A stretch of DNA of 12,409 nucleotides, from contig CAYUFX010000126.1 of the NCBI GenBank assembly GCA_964444135.1, positions 1 to 12,409 of the forward strand. The letters run 5' to 3'. Origin of the DNA: NIOZ-UU13 sp964444135 (GTDB lineage: Bacteria > Planctomycetota > Phycisphaerae > Sedimentisphaerales > Anaerobacaceae). Numbering within the stretch: the first letter of the stretch is position 1; every line of letters begins with the position of its first letter. Below, piece by piece: positions 7,077 through 12,409 of this stretch. Both the position numbers and the translations under genes were made by a program. The notes beneath the pieces were generated by a model. That model searched no databases, was not told the origin of the DNA, and was given only the letters and a program-made list of their open reading frames with translations.

Positions 7077-8024
7077 ATGCGAATTACAAGAGGCTTTACT
7101 CCATTAGAAATAAGAACCCCCATTCGGAGAAGCGGAAGATTGCCCGAAAGACACGGGGAGGGACCCCGCTTCGCGGGAAGCCAAACAGCCGTCCGGAAAC
7201 GACACCGGAGTTTTCTCACGGGCCCCGTTAGAAGATATTTTTCCCACGGGGTGGGGTTTACACTCATTGAGCTTTTAGTAGTTATTTCGATCGTCGCCTT
7301 ATTGATGGCGATATTGATGCCGGCCCTGATGAGGGCAAAGGACCACGGCAAACGTATCGTCTGCAGCAATAACCTCAGGACAATGGGTCTGGCCAATACC
7401 ATGTATGCTGATGAAGCAGACGGCTGGTATGTTCCAGTCATGGACAGAACACTGGGAGACAATCGCTATTGGCCCGGCAACCAGCTTTATAGAGACCTTG
7501 TGGGTTATAAAGGAATGAAGGGCGGTTCGGGAGACGAATGGCACGCACCCAGGGAGTTTCTTTGTCCAAGCGATGTGATTTCGATCAAGGAAAGACCCGA
7601 TTCCCAGTGGGACTCCTGGCTCAGTTACGGCTACAACCTGACGGACTGGTACTTTTCAGACTGGTTTGGCATCGGCTATGCCGGGCACAGGAACACTACA
7701 GTTCCCGGTCCTTCCGGAGAGCTCATATTCACAGAGAGCAATGACTGGTGGCTTTGGTGGTGGGGGGCCAATTACAAAGATGGATGGGACGTTCTCGGCC
7801 ACGATACAATTACACCTTATAAACAGGTCGGCACTGACGGCCCAACACTGTATCGTCACAGCGAGGGGGTCAACTTAGCCTTTTACGATGGTCACGCTGC
7901 GTATATGAAAAAAGAAAAGGTTTTCATTAAAGAGGCATGGGATGAAGGTAGGCCGGGGATGTGGTCTGTCTTCAAGGATTACCCGCCAACAAAAGCTGAG
8001 CAGAGTAAATTGCCAAGACCTTAA
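7077..8024 (+). CDS. Prepilin-like H-X9-DG protein with 60-residue leader
   Basis: The 315-residue protein carries a type IV prepilin N-terminal methylation site, G60|F61-T-L-I-E65, followed by the hydrophobic helix LLVVISIVALLMAILMPAL. Cleavage and methylation by a prepilin peptidase at the inner membrane would be expected. Near the end H261-X9-D271-G272 matches the prepilin-associated H-X9-DG domain (TIGR04294 type), so this is a planctomycete pseudopilin-like family member rather than a major pilin. GGGAG upstream supports the ATG at 7077. A second motif, G6|F7-T-P-L-E11, lies near that start; the 54 residues between the two motifs are basic, low in hydrophobicity and look inserted (see 7101-7251). 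The nearest alternative start, GTG at 7251, has no ribosome binding site. Function beyond surface or secretion-related assembly is unknown. Confidence 0.85.
   Translation: MRITRGFTPLEIRTPIRRSGRLPERHGEGPRFAGSQTAVRKRHRSFLTGPVRRYFSHGVGFTLIELLVVISIVALLMAILMPALMRAKDHGKRIVCSNNLRTMGLANTMYADEADGWYVPVMDRTLGDNRYWPGNQLYRDLVGYKGMKGGSGDEWHAPREFLCPSDVISIKERPDSQWDSWLSYGYNLTDWYFSDWFGIGYAGHRNTTVPGPSGELIFTESNDWWLWWWGANYKDGWDVLGHDTITPYKQVGTDGPTLYRHSEGVNLAFYDGHAAYMKKEKVFIKEAWDEGRPGMWSVFKDYPPTKAEQSKLPRP
7101..7251. repeat. Degenerate inserted palindromic element(s) inside prepilin gene 1
   Basis: The left arm CCATTAGAAAT (7101-7111) is an imperfect inverse of TTTTCTCACGG (7211-7221). Directly after lies a second, tighter palindrome: CCCCGTTAGAAGA (7223-7235) against TTTTCCCACGGGG (7239-7251), 10 of 13 paired. 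The arm CCCCGTTAGAA is the same as in the element at 10052-10112. The block is flanked by GGCTTTACT (7092-7100) and GGGTTTACA (7254-7262), a 7-of-9 direct repeat. Deleting 7092-7253 (162 bases) keeps frame and joins MRITR to GFTLIELLVV. An internal hairpin CCCGC-TTC-GCGGG also occurs near 7165-7177. Confidence 0.6.
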
Positions 8025-8110
8025 CAGCGTTTTTACGAAGAGCGCTTTGCTTTATCTCGTCTTCAAAAACCGCTATTAGAATATCTGCAAACACTTTAAC
8101 ATCTTTTATG

Positions 8111-8180
8111 CACAATAGAATATCAAAATCTTCTTTGAATTGCAGCTCTAAAACGAGTATAGTGAAGTTGAAATCACTTG
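8111..8180 (+). promoter_or_regulatory. Promoter-bearing repeat, copy 2
   Basis: This is homologous to 4098-4160 in the same orientation. The dyad is TCAAA-ATCTTC-TTTGA (8122-8138). The promoter boxes TTGAAT (8135-8140) and TATAGT (8158-8163) have the same 17-base spacing as copy 1, with spacer sequences that differ. It would drive the prepilin gene at 8293, leaving a leader of about 120 bases. Confidence 0.5.
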
Positions 8181-8292
8181 AAGATTCTCGATGGATTTTG
8201 TAATCTAATCAAAGCAGAAGTCTAAGCAGGTTGTCAAATTATGTATATGGGAAATTTCCGACAACACTTTTCGGGAGGAAGAAGGTAAGGTT

Positions 8293-9048
8293 ATGATGGC
8301 GAAACGAAAGGGGTTTACGCTAATAGAGCTTTTAGTAGTGATTTCAATCATAGCTTTGCTCCTGGCAATCCTCATGCCGGCCCTGACTAAAGTGAAAAAG
8401 CAGGCCAAGGCCGTGACTTGTCAAGCGAACCTTCGGCAGTGGGGGCTCGTGCTAAATTTCTACACCGATGATAACAACGGCTATTTTATGTCGGGTTCGG
8501 GCGGAAGCCATTTCGAGTGGATGGAGCCGGCCCGGCCATACTACAAAGAAGACGAAATGCGTTTTTGCCCCATGGCAAAAAAGAACGAAGAACCCGGTAC
8601 AGAACATTGGGGCAGTACCTTCACAACCTGGGAGACGGGGGATTTTGTCGGCAGCTACGGCATCAACGAGTTTCTCTTTAATCCCAATCCGAGTATGGAT
8701 ACTCAGTGGGGCCACCCTACATCGATGAACTGGAGAACCAGGAATGTTCCCGGTACCGGGTACATCCCGGCTTTCGCGGATTGCTTATGGGTTGGTGGGG
8801 CTCCGCACTATACAGACGACCCTCCCGAGTGGGAAGGAGAGTGGCACCAGTCCTATGTGCATAATATGAAACGGTTCTGCCTCAACCGCCATAGTGAGTC
8901 CATCAATGTTATCTTCCTGGATTGGTCTATCCAAAGTGTAAGGTTGAAATCTTTGTGGCGGCTCAAGTGGAATCGCGATTATGATGTTATGGTTCCTTTG
9001 CCTGTATGGCCGGCATGGATGGGTTCATTACCGGAGCCTGACATGTAA
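8293..9048 (+). CDS. Prepilin-like protein, short leader, H-X9-DW variant
   Basis: The 251-residue product begins with a seven-residue leader and the methylation site G7|F8-T-L-I-E12, then the helix LLVVISIIALLLAILMPAL. This is the normal form of the leader that is interrupted in the preceding gene. The body is rich in Trp, with the CQANLRQWG segment typical after prepilin helices in this phylum. The C-terminal motif reads H200-X9-D210-W211, with Trp replacing the Gly of H-X9-DG, followed by SLWRLKWNRDYD, a tail common in these families. GGAGG and GAAGG upstream support initiation at 8293 or the adjacent ATG at 8296. It lies 268 bp after the first prepilin gene, with its own promoter candidate, so it may be regulated separately. 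Confidence 0.88.
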   Translation: MMAKRKGFTLIELLVVISIIALLLAILMPALTKVKKQAKAVTCQANLRQWGLVLNFYTDDNNGYFMSGSGGSHFEWMEPARPYYKEDEMRFCPMAKKNEEPGTEHWGSTFTTWETGDFVGSYGINEFLFNPNPSMDTQWGHPTSMNWRTRNVPGTGYIPAFADCLWVGGAPHYTDDPPEWEGEWHQSYVHNMKRFCLNRHSESINVIFLDWSIQSVRLKSLWRLKWNRDYDVMVPLPVWPAWMGSLPEPDM

Positions 9049-9129
9049 CGGTGTCACTGCGCTATCGGATACAAGGTTTATCTTGTTTACAGCAGGATAA
9101 AGCCGGCATAAAAGCTCGGCTGATTCTCT

Positions 9130-9146
9130 CGCCTTATCGTAAGGCG
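9130..9146. other. Short hairpin before the DUF1080 gene
   Basis: CGCCTTA-TCG-TAAGGCG is a perfect 7-bp stem with a 3-base loop. It is not followed by T residues, and lies about 40 bp before the ATG at 9187, so it may affect the leader of that message rather than end transcription. Confidence 0.35.
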
Positions 9147-9186
9147 GGGATTGTTAAGGATACAAATTAGAAAAGGAGTAACTATT

Positions 9187-10005
9187 ATGAGGACAATTCT
9201 GCTAACTATTGTTGTTTGCTGGCTCGCAATTTTTGCTGGATGCGCCACCCAGCAACAAGCAACCGAAGAGGGTGAGAATCTCCAGTACGTGGAGACTGAC
9301 ACCGGCCGGTGGCTTATTCATGATATGAATCGGCCTGCTCCGGCGGTAATCTCGCCGGGCACCGGCAGCACAAAGAGTGAGCCGGGCGGGGCCCCGTCCG
9401 ACGCGATTGTTTTATTCGATGGGACAGACTTATCCGAATGGACTGACACCAAGGGCAATCCATCGAAATGGATTGTGGGAGACGGCGGCTATATGGAGTG
9501 TGTCAAAGGCTCAGGCTACATCCAAAGCAAGCGCAAGTTCGGTTCGTGTCAATTGCATGTTGAGTTTGCAACTCCCTCAAGGGTATCAGGAAGCAGCCAG
9601 GGACGCGGCAACAGCGGTGTGTTTCTAATGGCAAACTACGAGGTCCAAGTTCTTGATTCCTACGACAACAAGACCTATCCTGACGGCCAGTGTGCAGCGC
9701 TCTACGGCAGGGTGGTTCCTCTGGTCAATGCCTGCCGAAAGCCGGGCGAGTGGCAATCGTACGATATCATTTTCCATCGTCCGATCTTCGAAGGTAACAA
9801 GGTCGTCAAGAAAGCTACATTCACCGTTTTCCAAAATGGAGTGCTCGTTCAGGATAATGTCGAGCTTGAAGGGGGAACCGGCTGGCGGGGCCCACACGCG
9901 ATATCAGATTATGAGCCGCATGAGGACAAATTGCCGATTATGCTGCAAGACCATGGCAATCCTGTAAGATTCCGCAATATCTGGATTCGTGAGCTTGCCG
10001 ACTAA
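9187..10005 (+). CDS. DUF1080 (3-keto-disaccharide hydrolase-type) lipoprotein
   Basis: The 272-residue product has a lipoprotein signal (hydrophobic 4-17, FAGC with C19) and a low-complexity linker. A DUF1080/PF06439 domain with a concanavalin-like fold covers about 72-270. Recognisable text includes VLFDGTDLSEW, GRGNSGVFL (139-147), YEVQVLDSY (151-159), GEWQSYDIIFHRP and LQDHGNPVRFRNIWIREL. The family was linked to 3-keto-glycoside or 3-keto-disaccharide hydrolysis, but many members are untested and may only bind sugar. The ATG at 9187 is preferred over an upstream in-frame start at 9151 because AAAAGGAG lies 8 bases before it and because the signal peptide then starts properly. The following molybdoenzyme gene begins 24 bases after the stop, suggesting joint transcription. 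Confidence 0.92.
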   Translation: MRTILLTIVVCWLAIFAGCATQQQATEEGENLQYVETDTGRWLIHDMNRPAPAVISPGTGSTKSEPGGAPSDAIVLFDGTDLSEWTDTKGNPSKWIVGDGGYMECVKGSGYIQSKRKFGSCQLHVEFATPSRVSGSSQGRGNSGVFLMANYEVQVLDSYDNKTYPDGQCAALYGRVVPLVNACRKPGEWQSYDIIFHRPIFEGNKVVKKATFTVFQNGVLVQDNVELEGGTGWRGPHAISDYEPHEDKLPIMLQDHGNPVRFRNIWIRELAD

Positions 10006-10051
10006 GAACGAGGACGGGGACTTTTGATTATGAGCGAAATAGAACGACTGG

Positions 10052-10112
10052 CCCCGTTAGAAATTATACATGGGATAATAATATGACACAAAAGGAAAAA
10101 TTTCTAACGGGG
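10052..10112. mobile_element. 61-bp palindromic miniature element with CTGG duplication
   Basis: Perfect 14-bp terminal inverted repeats (CCCCGTTAGAAATT at 10052-10065, inverse at 10099-10112) surround a 33-base centre. CTGG occurs on both sides, at 10048-10051 and 10113-10116, as a target duplication. Taking out the element plus one CTGG (65 bases) restores an open frame across the N-terminus of the molybdoenzyme. The centre contains the ATG at 10083 that now opens the downstream frame, and the right arm is translated as KFLTG. There is no room for a transposase, so it must depend on an enzyme encoded elsewhere, if it is mobile at all. Confidence 0.78.
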
Positions 10113-10277
10113 CTGGCAAAGGAACATACCGATATTACGCGCCGTTACTTCTTGCGGTTAGGTGCGATAGGGGCTACCGCTCTAAGTATTCCGCAACTGT
10201 GGGCCCAGGAGGGTGAGGGTGAAGCCTCTCGGCTGCTCAGTGAGGCAATTTCAAAACTGGAGTATCTGACACGGTAA
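10083..10277 (+). CDS. N-terminal fragment of molybdoenzyme, Tat signal only
   Basis: This 64-codon frame starts at an ATG inside the palindromic element and ends at the premature TAA. Residues around 16-42 form a Tat signal (TRRYFLRLGAIGATAL, cut likely after WAQ), followed by about 20 residues of the mature N-terminus. The upstream short frame starting at 10030 ends in TGA overlapping this ATG as ATGA, so coupled translation is conceivable. On its own the product has no catalytic part. Confidence 0.5.
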   Translation: MTQKEKFLTGLAKEHTDITRRYFLRLGAIGATALSIPQLWAQEGEGEASRLLSEAISKLEYLTR

Positions 10278-10373
10278 GAAAATTTCATCACTTATGGTCG
10301 AGGAAAACCTCCACCGCATGAATTACCCCTTGAAAAACTGCGGGAAGTTGGGCTGGTACGTGAGACTTGGCAG

Positions 10374-11360
10374 TTGGAGGTTCTACCGGATCCTGACAGT
10401 AACTCTAAGGTGGAGCGGCCGATCTCCAGAGCATTGGGCACGGCCCTGAACTGGGACGGGCTTATGGAGCTTGCCAGGAAACACACTGTGCGTTTTATGA
10501 GCGTGATGTCCTGTACCAATGGGCGTTTTCCATGCGGTATGGGCTTATGGGAGGGCGTACCGCTGAGGGAGGTCGTGTGGCTGGCCCGCCCAATTGAGAA
10601 TGTGCGGCGTGTGTTTTATTATGGCTACCACAACGACGACCCTGAGCAAAGATTCCAAAGCTCCCTGCCGATTGGCCGGGTGCTGGAAGACCCGCCGGGC
10701 GAACACCCGGTAATCCTCTGCTACAAGCTCAACAATCAATGGCTTACAAGTAAGCGGGGCGGGCCGGTTCGTATGCTGGTTCCTGATGCTTATGGCAACA
10801 AATCGGTAAAGTGGCTACAGCGCGTCATACTGACCAATAACCCACAGGCGAACGATACTTATGCCCTTTGGAATAACGACACTGTCAGTCATATAAAGAC
10901 ATGTGCACGGTTTATCCACACGCCAAAGAAAATCAAAGCGGGACAGCCGGTGCCGATAACAGGAGTTGCTCAGGTGGGTATGTCCGGTCTGAGCAAGGTC
11001 CAGTATTGGCTAAATCCGCACGATGCGTCTCTTCCAAAAGATGACCCTTACTTCACCAAAGGTGAATGGAAAGAGGCAGATGTCCTGCCGCCTCCGGACG
11101 ATTGGGGAGGAGGACTTCCCAATGGCAAGCTGCCGCCGATTTCACGTCAGATCGATCCCGCAACCGGTAAACCATATCATTGGCCGATTCGCAACACAAT
11201 CGTCCATTGGGTGACACTGCTTGCAGTCGAACGCCCGGGACAATATGATATTAGCTGCCGTACAATCGATGCCAGGGGCGTTGCCCAGCCTATGCCACGT
11301 CCGTTCCTCAAGTCAGGCCATAATGCCATCCAGCGAGTGCGGATTGTCGTTGAGAAGTAA
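10374..11360 (+). CDS. C-terminal fragment of molybdoenzyme, catalytic part
   Basis: This is the same frame as the upstream fragment; it is open from 10278, right after the TAA. The first usable start is the TTG at 10374, with no ribosome binding site, so independent translation is doubtful. The 328 codons hold the molybdopterin-binding region (HTVRFMSVMSCTNG, MGLWEGVPLREV, HNDDPEQRF, SKRGGPVRM) and a beta-rich C-terminal domain from about residue 175. Its intactness argues that the stop is recent, read through, or a sequencing error. Without the Tat signal any product would stay in the cytoplasm. Confidence 0.6.
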   Translation: MEVLPDPDSNSKVERPISRALGTALNWDGLMELARKHTVRFMSVMSCTNGRFPCGMGLWEGVPLREVVWLARPIENVRRVFYYGYHNDDPEQRFQSSLPIGRVLEDPPGEHPVILCYKLNNQWLTSKRGGPVRMLVPDAYGNKSVKWLQRVILTNNPQANDTYALWNNDTVSHIKTCARFIHTPKKIKAGQPVPITGVAQVGMSGLSKVQYWLNPHDASLPKDDPYFTKGEWKEADVLPPPDDWGGGLPNGKLPPISRQIDPATGKPYHWPIRNTIVHWVTLLAVERPGQYDISCRTIDARGVAQPMPRPFLKSGHNAIQRVRIVVEK

Positions 11361-11594
11361 GTCCAGTGCCCACGACTTCGGGAGGCTGGTAAAGGACTTG
11401 ATAGCCATCATTAAGGGTGCCGAGTATAATGGCCGAATATAGAGAGAATCGAGAAGAAATCCTTACTTTATAGTTTTTCTTAACACTTGAGGATACTGGT
11501 GTCAGATGACCAATTATCACTCTCCGCAAAGGCTGCTTTGACCGAGTGAGTAAAGGAGCTAACGTGCCTTTACGGGATTGCTCAGGTAGCCTGA
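11361..11594. other. Gap with no intact gene
   Basis: GTAAAGG (11550-11556) and CCTTTAC (11567-11573) form a 7-bp hairpin. A 14-codon frame at 11429 (MAEYRENREEILTL) lacks a ribosome binding site; it resembles the start of some PAS-type sensor kinases and may belong with the fragment at 11595, but this is weak. Nothing else is recognised. Confidence 0.35.
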
Positions 11595-11876
11595 CAGCCG
11601 GGTTTGTCGCTGGAAGAAATTATCCAACACATTGTTGAACTTCTTCCTCCTGCCTGGCAATATCCCGAGACCGCTTGTGCGAGAATAATTTTGGATGGAA
11701 TTTCCTATACGACCCAGGGCTTACGCCAACTAATGGCCGGTAGTCGCAAGTTCAATCTGGAACATATCGCCAGGGACGATATAGCAGCCTTGACGCATGA
11801 GGCAAAAGAAGTTAGTGGAATTCAATATGTGATGGATGTGGATCAAGGAAAGGTTGAAAGAATCCTTGATAGTTAA
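11595..11876 (+). pseudogene. Sensor histidine kinase fragment, fused to unknown tail
   Basis: The frame, opening after a TGA at 11592, starts with LSLEEIIQHIVELLPPAWQY and continues PETACARIILDG. This is text I associate with the GAF-like sensory region of planctomycete and archaeal PAS-type histidine kinases. The kinase domains that should follow are absent. After about residue 42 the sequence changes to an unrelated, unrecognised stretch (LEHIARDDIAALTHEAKEVSG and on), ending at 11876. No ATG and no ribosome binding site precede it; the nearest start is TTG at 11604. It is most likely a decayed remnant. Confidence 0.45.
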
Positions 11877-11997
11877 AGTCGCGAAGACTTGCGCCGTGCT
11901 ACTCCATTTGCTATTACAACAGCGAGTAACTTTGACCGACCTTTGAAAATGTGTACGAATTTCATATTTTTACTAATTCACTGATAATACAGGACTT

Positions 11998-12243
11998 ATG
12001 AAGTGAACATTTTTACGGAATTGGCAGATAACGGGCCATTCGATTGTAGTGAAGTTGTAAGCATCAACTGGCGAAAAAGGAGCCGTTTTAAGGGTCATCG
12101 CTGCGCGGCTCAGTGCGATTGATTGGCTGGTGGGACAAATCCAAGAAGTCTTGATGAATTTTCGTAGTAACAAGAGGCCAAGCTTTGCAGATTTTTTGTG
12201 TAAGTTAGGGTGGTTTGTCCAAACTGGGGTGGATTATATTTAA
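11998..12243 (+). pseudogene. Possible decayed small gene with two in-frame stops
   Basis: From ATG 11998 one frame reads MK, TGA, then TFLRNWQITGHSIVVKL, TAA at 12058-12060, and then 60 open codons with protein-like composition (EKGAVLRVIAARLSAIDWL, later FRSNKRPSFADFL) to TAA at 12241. No family is recognised. Both stops would need single-base changes to disappear. Frames on the opposite strand look less protein-like. This could be chance. Confidence 0.2.
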
Positions 12244-12343
12244 CTGACTTTTCTTAAACGCATCTTCCAAAATTTGAAGAAGCCGCCCCAAATGTGCGAT
12301 GTTCCCGAGTTTTTTCCGCGTTTCTCAACAATTTTCTCAAGAA

Positions 12344-12380
12344 CACCTACAAATACGGGTGCCCGTCAAGTTTGTAGGTG
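12344..12380. repeat. Right copy of terminal repeat, within a hairpin
   Basis: CACCTACAAA (12344-12353) pairs with TTTGTAGGTG (12371-12380), and ACGGG-TG-CCCGT (12355-12366) forms a second stem inside. Bases 12355-12378 are the exact inverse of 31-54. The left copy lacks the outer partner arm, so the two copies share only this core. Confidence 0.8.
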
Positions 12381-12388
12381 GATTTTTC

Positions 12389-12404
12389 AAGCCGCCAGCG
12401 GCTT
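12389..12404 (+). terminator. Possible weak terminator hairpin at window end
   Basis: AAGCCGC-CA-GCGGCTT is a perfect 7-bp inverted repeat followed by TTGTA. The T run is short and the window ends 5 bases later, so the call is tentative. No intact gene ends just upstream. Confidence 0.3.
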
Positions 12405-12409
12405 TTGTA

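Larger units (their letters stand above)
10030..11360 (+). pseudogene. Sulfite-oxidase-like molybdopterin oxidoreductase, disrupted
   Basis: This frame once encoded a Tat-exported enzyme of about 421 residues with an oxidoreductase molybdopterin-binding domain (PF00174) and probably a Mo-co dimerisation domain (PF03404). It is damaged twice. First, a 61-bp palindromic element sits in codon 8 after ATG 10030; without it the N-terminus reads MSEIERLAKEHTDITRRYF, behind the ribosome binding site GGGGA. Second, TAA at 10275-10277 interrupts the frame, which continues openly on both sides; relatives as I recall them have Gln here (LTPQ-like), so CAA to TAA is likely. Downstream motifs are intact: CTNG with the expected molybdenum-ligand Cys at 10512-10514, YYGYHNDDPEQ, and SKRGGPVRM. 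Sulfite is not proven as substrate. Pseudogene is the best call; readthrough or an assembly error remain possible. Confidence 0.8.

Noticed and set aside
9151..9186. Upstream start for the DUF1080 protein
   Set aside because: It would bury the lipoprotein signal behind 12 residues; AAAAGGAG is placed correctly for ATG 9187.
10275..10277. Recoding of TAA as an amino acid
   Set aside because: TAA ends several intact genes in the window, and selenocysteine or pyrrolysine use TGA or TAG. No recoding hairpin is evident.
10083..11360. Frameshift in the molybdoenzyme gene
   Set aside because: The two open stretches start 291 bases apart, a multiple of three, and the bases between read sensibly in the same frame. 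The break is a single stop codon, not an indel.
11973..12173. 66-codon bottom-strand frame
   Set aside because: No ribosome binding site; the top strand reads more like protein despite its two stops.
31..12378. Window as a composite transposon bounded by inverted repeats
   Set aside because: There is no transposase, integrase or resolvase in between, and the genes look like ordinary chromosomal accessory genes.

Overview
The window looks like a contig or contig-sized piece from an uncultured member of the Planctomycetota, most likely class Phycisphaerae. This rests on a combination of gene families rather than any marker gene: two H-X9-DG prepilin-like proteins, a Tat-exported formylglycine sulfatase, a DUF1080 lipoprotein, a sulfite-oxidase-like molybdoenzyme, and a GEVED-domain protein ending in a Cys-bracketed single dockerin-like repeat. 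No rRNA, tRNA, CRISPR array or transposase gene was found.

Layout. 1-338 is non-coding and repeat-rich. 339-2198 (-) encodes a fused membrane/AsmA-like protein (TIGR03546 plus TIGR03545 type). 2235-2392 is a striking three-hairpin palindromic element. 2551-4020 (-) is a sulfatase. A divergent intergenic region holds a promoter-bearing repeat (4098-4160), followed by an ElyC/SanA-like DUF218 membrane protein (4217-5056, +). A strong terminator (5175-5213) ends the exported GEVED protein (5246-6571, -). 7077-8024 and 8293-9048 (+) encode two prepilin-like proteins; the second sits behind another copy of the promoter repeat (8111-8180). 9187-10005 (+) is a DUF1080 lipoprotein, followed after 24 bp by a broken molybdopterin oxidoreductase gene (10030-11360). 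11361-12409 is gene-poor and holds decayed fragments, including a histidine-kinase piece. A 24-bp sequence near the left end (31-54) recurs inverted near the right end (12355-12378).

How the genes fit together. Most products are exported or envelope-bound: Tat signals on the sulfatase and molybdoenzyme, a lipobox on DUF1080, a Sec signal on the GEVED protein, and class III prepilin leaders on two others. The set suits surface attack on sulfated polysaccharides, as is common in this phylum, but no complete utilisation locus is present, and the link is inference from families.

The most interesting signal is small mobile DNA rewriting gene starts. A 61-bp palindromic element (10052-10112) with 14-bp perfect terminal inverted repeats and a CTGG target duplication sits inside codon 8 of the molybdoenzyme gene. 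Removing it with one duplication copy restores an uninterrupted N-terminus behind a good ribosome binding site, and the element itself supplies the present ATG. Related, more degenerate arms flank a 54-codon insertion in the first prepilin gene, splitting its methylation motif into FTPLE and FTLIE. I did not find a complete new defence or metabolic system.
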